From CAYOBW01 sp964402115 (GTDB lineage: Bacteria > Verrucomicrobiota > Kiritimatiellia > UBA8416 > CAYOBW01), in NCBI GenBank assembly GCA_964402115.1, contig CAYOBW010000348.1:1-6958 (forward strand): a DNA stretch of 6,958 nucleotides. Direction: 5' to 3'. The first letter of the stretch is position 1. Each line of letters opens with the position of its first letter. The notes under the pieces are model-generated. The model had not been told where the DNA came from and did no database searches. It worked only from the letters and a program-made list of their open reading frames with translations. The position numbers were made by a program, and so were the translations under genes. Below are positions 5,496 to 6,958 of the stretch, one piece after another.

Positions 5496-6815
5496 ATGCT
5501 GACCGAACGACAACTGGATGCGCAGCTGCGCGGCGTGGCTGCGGCGACGGAGCACGTGCTTGCGGCTGTGTTCGACGAACGGCTGCCGGCCGATCGCGTG
5601 CTCGCCGGGTACCTGCGCGAACACCGGGCGATCGGCAGCCACGACCGGCGGCTGATCAGCGAGACGGTCTTCGCCGTCCTGCGGTGGTGGGGGTGGCTCC
5701 GGGACCTGGCCCCGGCCCGCGGCGGGGCGGAGGGCCGCGAACGCGAGGCGTGGTTTCCCGTGCTGCTGGGCGCCCTCCTGCTGGACGACGTGGCGGCAGG
5801 CGAGGGGAGCCTGCAGCGGGTGGCCGACCGTTGCGGTGTGTCGGCGCGCGGCGTGGCCGCCATCGGTACAGCGCCGGCCGGCTCGCCGGAACGGGCGTCT
5901 CTCCTGCTGGCGGCGCTGCGCCGGCCGGCGACGCCGACCATCGAGCAGCTCGTCCCGGACTGGGCGCAGGCGCGGACGACCTGCCCGCGGGCCTGGCCGG
6001 AGCTGATTGCCTGGCTGCAGCGCCGGCCGCCCCTGTGGCTGCGCATCCAGGCGGCGGATCGGGAGGCCGTGCTGCGCGAACTGGCCGATGCCGGCGTGGC
6101 GGGCGAGCCGCATCCGGCGCTGCCGGACGCCGTGCGGATTATGCCGGGGCGCGTGAACCTGCACAACCTGTCGGTGTTTCAACAGGGGCGGGTGGAGGTT
6201 CAGGACCTGGCTTCGCAGGCTGTGACACGCGTTTGCGCCGCGCAGCCCGGCACGCGCTGGTGGGATGCCTGCGCCGGCGGCGGCGGGAAGTCGCTGGCCC
6301 TGGCCCAGGCCATGGCGGGGCGGGGGACGATTGTCGCCTCCGACCGGCGTGAGCGCATGCTCGAGGAGCTGCGGCGGCGGGCCCGGCGCGGCGGTTTCTC
6401 GAACATCCGGGCCCAGATTTGGGACGGTTCGCCGCTCCGCGCCCGGCAGGCGACGTACGACGGCGTGCTGGTGGACGCCCCCTGCACCTGCTCCGGCACC
6501 TGGCGGCGCAATCCGGACGCGCGCTGGATCCGATCCGAGGCGGACCTGGCTGAAATGGCGACGGTTCAAGGCCGTTTACTGCGGGCCGCAGCCACCGGCG
6601 TACGCCCTGGCGGCGCGCTGATCTACGTCACCTGCTCGCTCTTCGATGCCGAAAACGAAGCGGTGGTCGAGTCTTTCCTGACGGAGAGCCCCGGGTTCGC
6701 GCTGGAGCCCTGCCCGCATCCTCTCACCGGCGCCGGAACCCCCGGCATGCCGCGGATCTGGCCGTGGGACGGCGACTGCGACGCGATGTTCGTCGCCCGG
6801 CTGAAACGGATCTGA
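5496..6815 (+). CDS. RsmB/NOP-family AdoMet-dependent RNA m5C methyltransferase
   Basis: The 439-aa protein is close in length to E. coli RsmB (429 aa), which makes m5C967 in 16S rRNA. Residues about 15-150 are helical and NusB-like (VLAGYLREHR, DRRLISETVFAVLRWW), as in RsmB. After a linker comes the Rossmann-fold methyltransferase (about 215-439): QDLASQ (236-241), motif I DACAGGGGKSLALA (257-270), D283 as the likely AdoMet-ribose acid, motif IV DAPCTCSGTWRRNPDARW (327-344) with release cysteine C330, and motif VI YVTCSLFDAENE with nucleophile C380. Motif I has Gly where most relatives have Pro (AAPGGKT). The ATG at 5496 gives the RsmB-like N-terminus and follows GAAAGGG by 11 nt; an upstream in-frame ATG at 5454 would add 14 residues. 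It is transcribed divergently from pyrF. RsmB is likely, but another NOP2/Sun paralogue cannot be excluded. Confidence 0.9.
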   Translation: MLTERQLDAQLRGVAAATEHVLAAVFDERLPADRVLAGYLREHRAIGSHDRRLISETVFAVLRWWGWLRDLAPARGGAEGREREAWFPVLLGALLLDDVAAGEGSLQRVADRCGVSARGVAAIGTAPAGSPERASLLLAALRRPATPTIEQLVPDWAQARTTCPRAWPELIAWLQRRPPLWLRIQAADREAVLRELADAGVAGEPHPALPDAVRIMPGRVNLHNLSVFQQGRVEVQDLASQAVTRVCAAQPGTRWWDACAGGGGKSLALAQAMAGRGTIVASDRRERMLEELRRRARRGGFSNIRAQIWDGSPLRARQATYDGVLVDAPCTCSGTWRRNPDARWIRSEADLAEMATVQGRLLRAAATGVRPGGALIYVTCSLFDAENEAVVESFLTESPGFALEPCPHPLTGAGTPGMPRIWPWDGDCDAMFVARLKRI

Positions 6816-6825
6816 GACGCGAGTG

Positions 6826-6855
6826 AGGTTTCAGTGTTCGGTGTTCAGGTTTCAG
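6826..6855 (+). repeat. Short direct repeat array after the rsmB-like gene
   Basis: The 9-mer AGGTTTCAG occurs at 6826-6834 and again at 6847-6855. Between them TGTTCG and GTGTTC form another near-duplication. The array starts 11 nt after the TGA. It looks like a degenerate TTTCAG/GTGTTC simple-repeat tract. A perfect 12-bp palindrome CTCTGCGCAGAG follows at 6862-6873. There is no obvious terminator T-run. Confidence 0.6.
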
Positions 6856-6914
6856 CGGCCCCTCTGCGCAGAGATAACATGACGAGACTGCGGCCGGCCT
6901 CTCCGCGCTTGCCG

Positions 6915-6958
6915 GGACGGCCCGGGAGGACCGTCCTACGTTGGACGGCGCTCCCGCG
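6915..6958. repeat. Tandem REP-like hairpin element, cut by the window end
   Basis: The first stem (6915-6936) has 9-nt arms GGACGGCCC / GGACCGTCC with one mismatch around the loop GGGA. After the 6-nt spacer TACGTT, a second unit begins at 6943 (GGACGGCG, loop CTCC, then CGCG) and leaves the window before its right arm is complete. Stem length, loop size and the ACGT-type 6-nt spacer match the element at 48-93. Confidence 0.65.

Noticed and set aside
5487..6569. Minus-strand open frame of 360 codons opposite the rsmB-like gene
   Set aside because: It is antisense to catalytic motifs of the methyltransferase, has Arg/Pro/His/Gln-rich composition and no motif.

Overview
The window is GC-rich DNA (most codons end in G or C) with eight protein-coding genes. 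Seven are on the minus strand and one is on the plus strand. I see no rRNA, tRNA, CRISPR array or transposase. The gene set (a family-9-like carbohydrate-binding protein, a hedgehog-like DD-peptidase, a TraB/GumN protein) and the GGACGG/CCGTCC-type intergenic hairpins suggest a free-living Gram-negative-type bacterium. My best guess is the Planctomycetes-Verrucomicrobia-Lentisphaerae-Kiritimatiellota group. That is inference from style and not from a marker gene.

Layout. Positions 1-259 are non-coding and hold a tandem pair of perfect hairpins. From 5209 down to 260, read leftward, come pyrF (orotidine 5'-phosphate decarboxylase), a CBM9-like protein, an exported or anchored hedgehog-N/M15-like zinc protein, a TraB/GumN (TIKI-related) protein, a small DUF4404-like protein, rsmE (16S m3U1498 methyltransferase) and an RlmB-like SpoU 2'-O-methyltransferase. 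The gaps are small (15, 47, -4, 49, 6 and -8 nt), so much or all of this could be one transcript, with possible extra promoters in the 47- and 49-nt gaps. Positions 5210-5495 form a divergent promoter region containing a large inverted repeat. On the plus strand, 5496-6815 encodes an RsmB/NOP-type RNA m5C methyltransferase. The tail (6816-6958) is intergenic, with a short direct repeat and another tandem-hairpin element that runs off the window end.

Three of the eight genes modify rRNA, and pyrF makes UMP. The most interesting part is the translationally coupled pair at 3761-2179. It joins a bacterial relative of the Hedgehog N-terminal domain, with all Zn-centre residues kept and the Ca2+ site mostly lost, to a TraB/GumN protein carrying both GxxH motifs of the TIKI-type metalloprotease fold. 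Both carry N-terminal export or membrane signals. They plausibly form a two-enzyme envelope module; that function is inferred and not shown.

A second theme is a family of short GC-rich hairpins at three intergenic loci (48-93, 5293-5364, 6915-6958) that look like REP-type elements.
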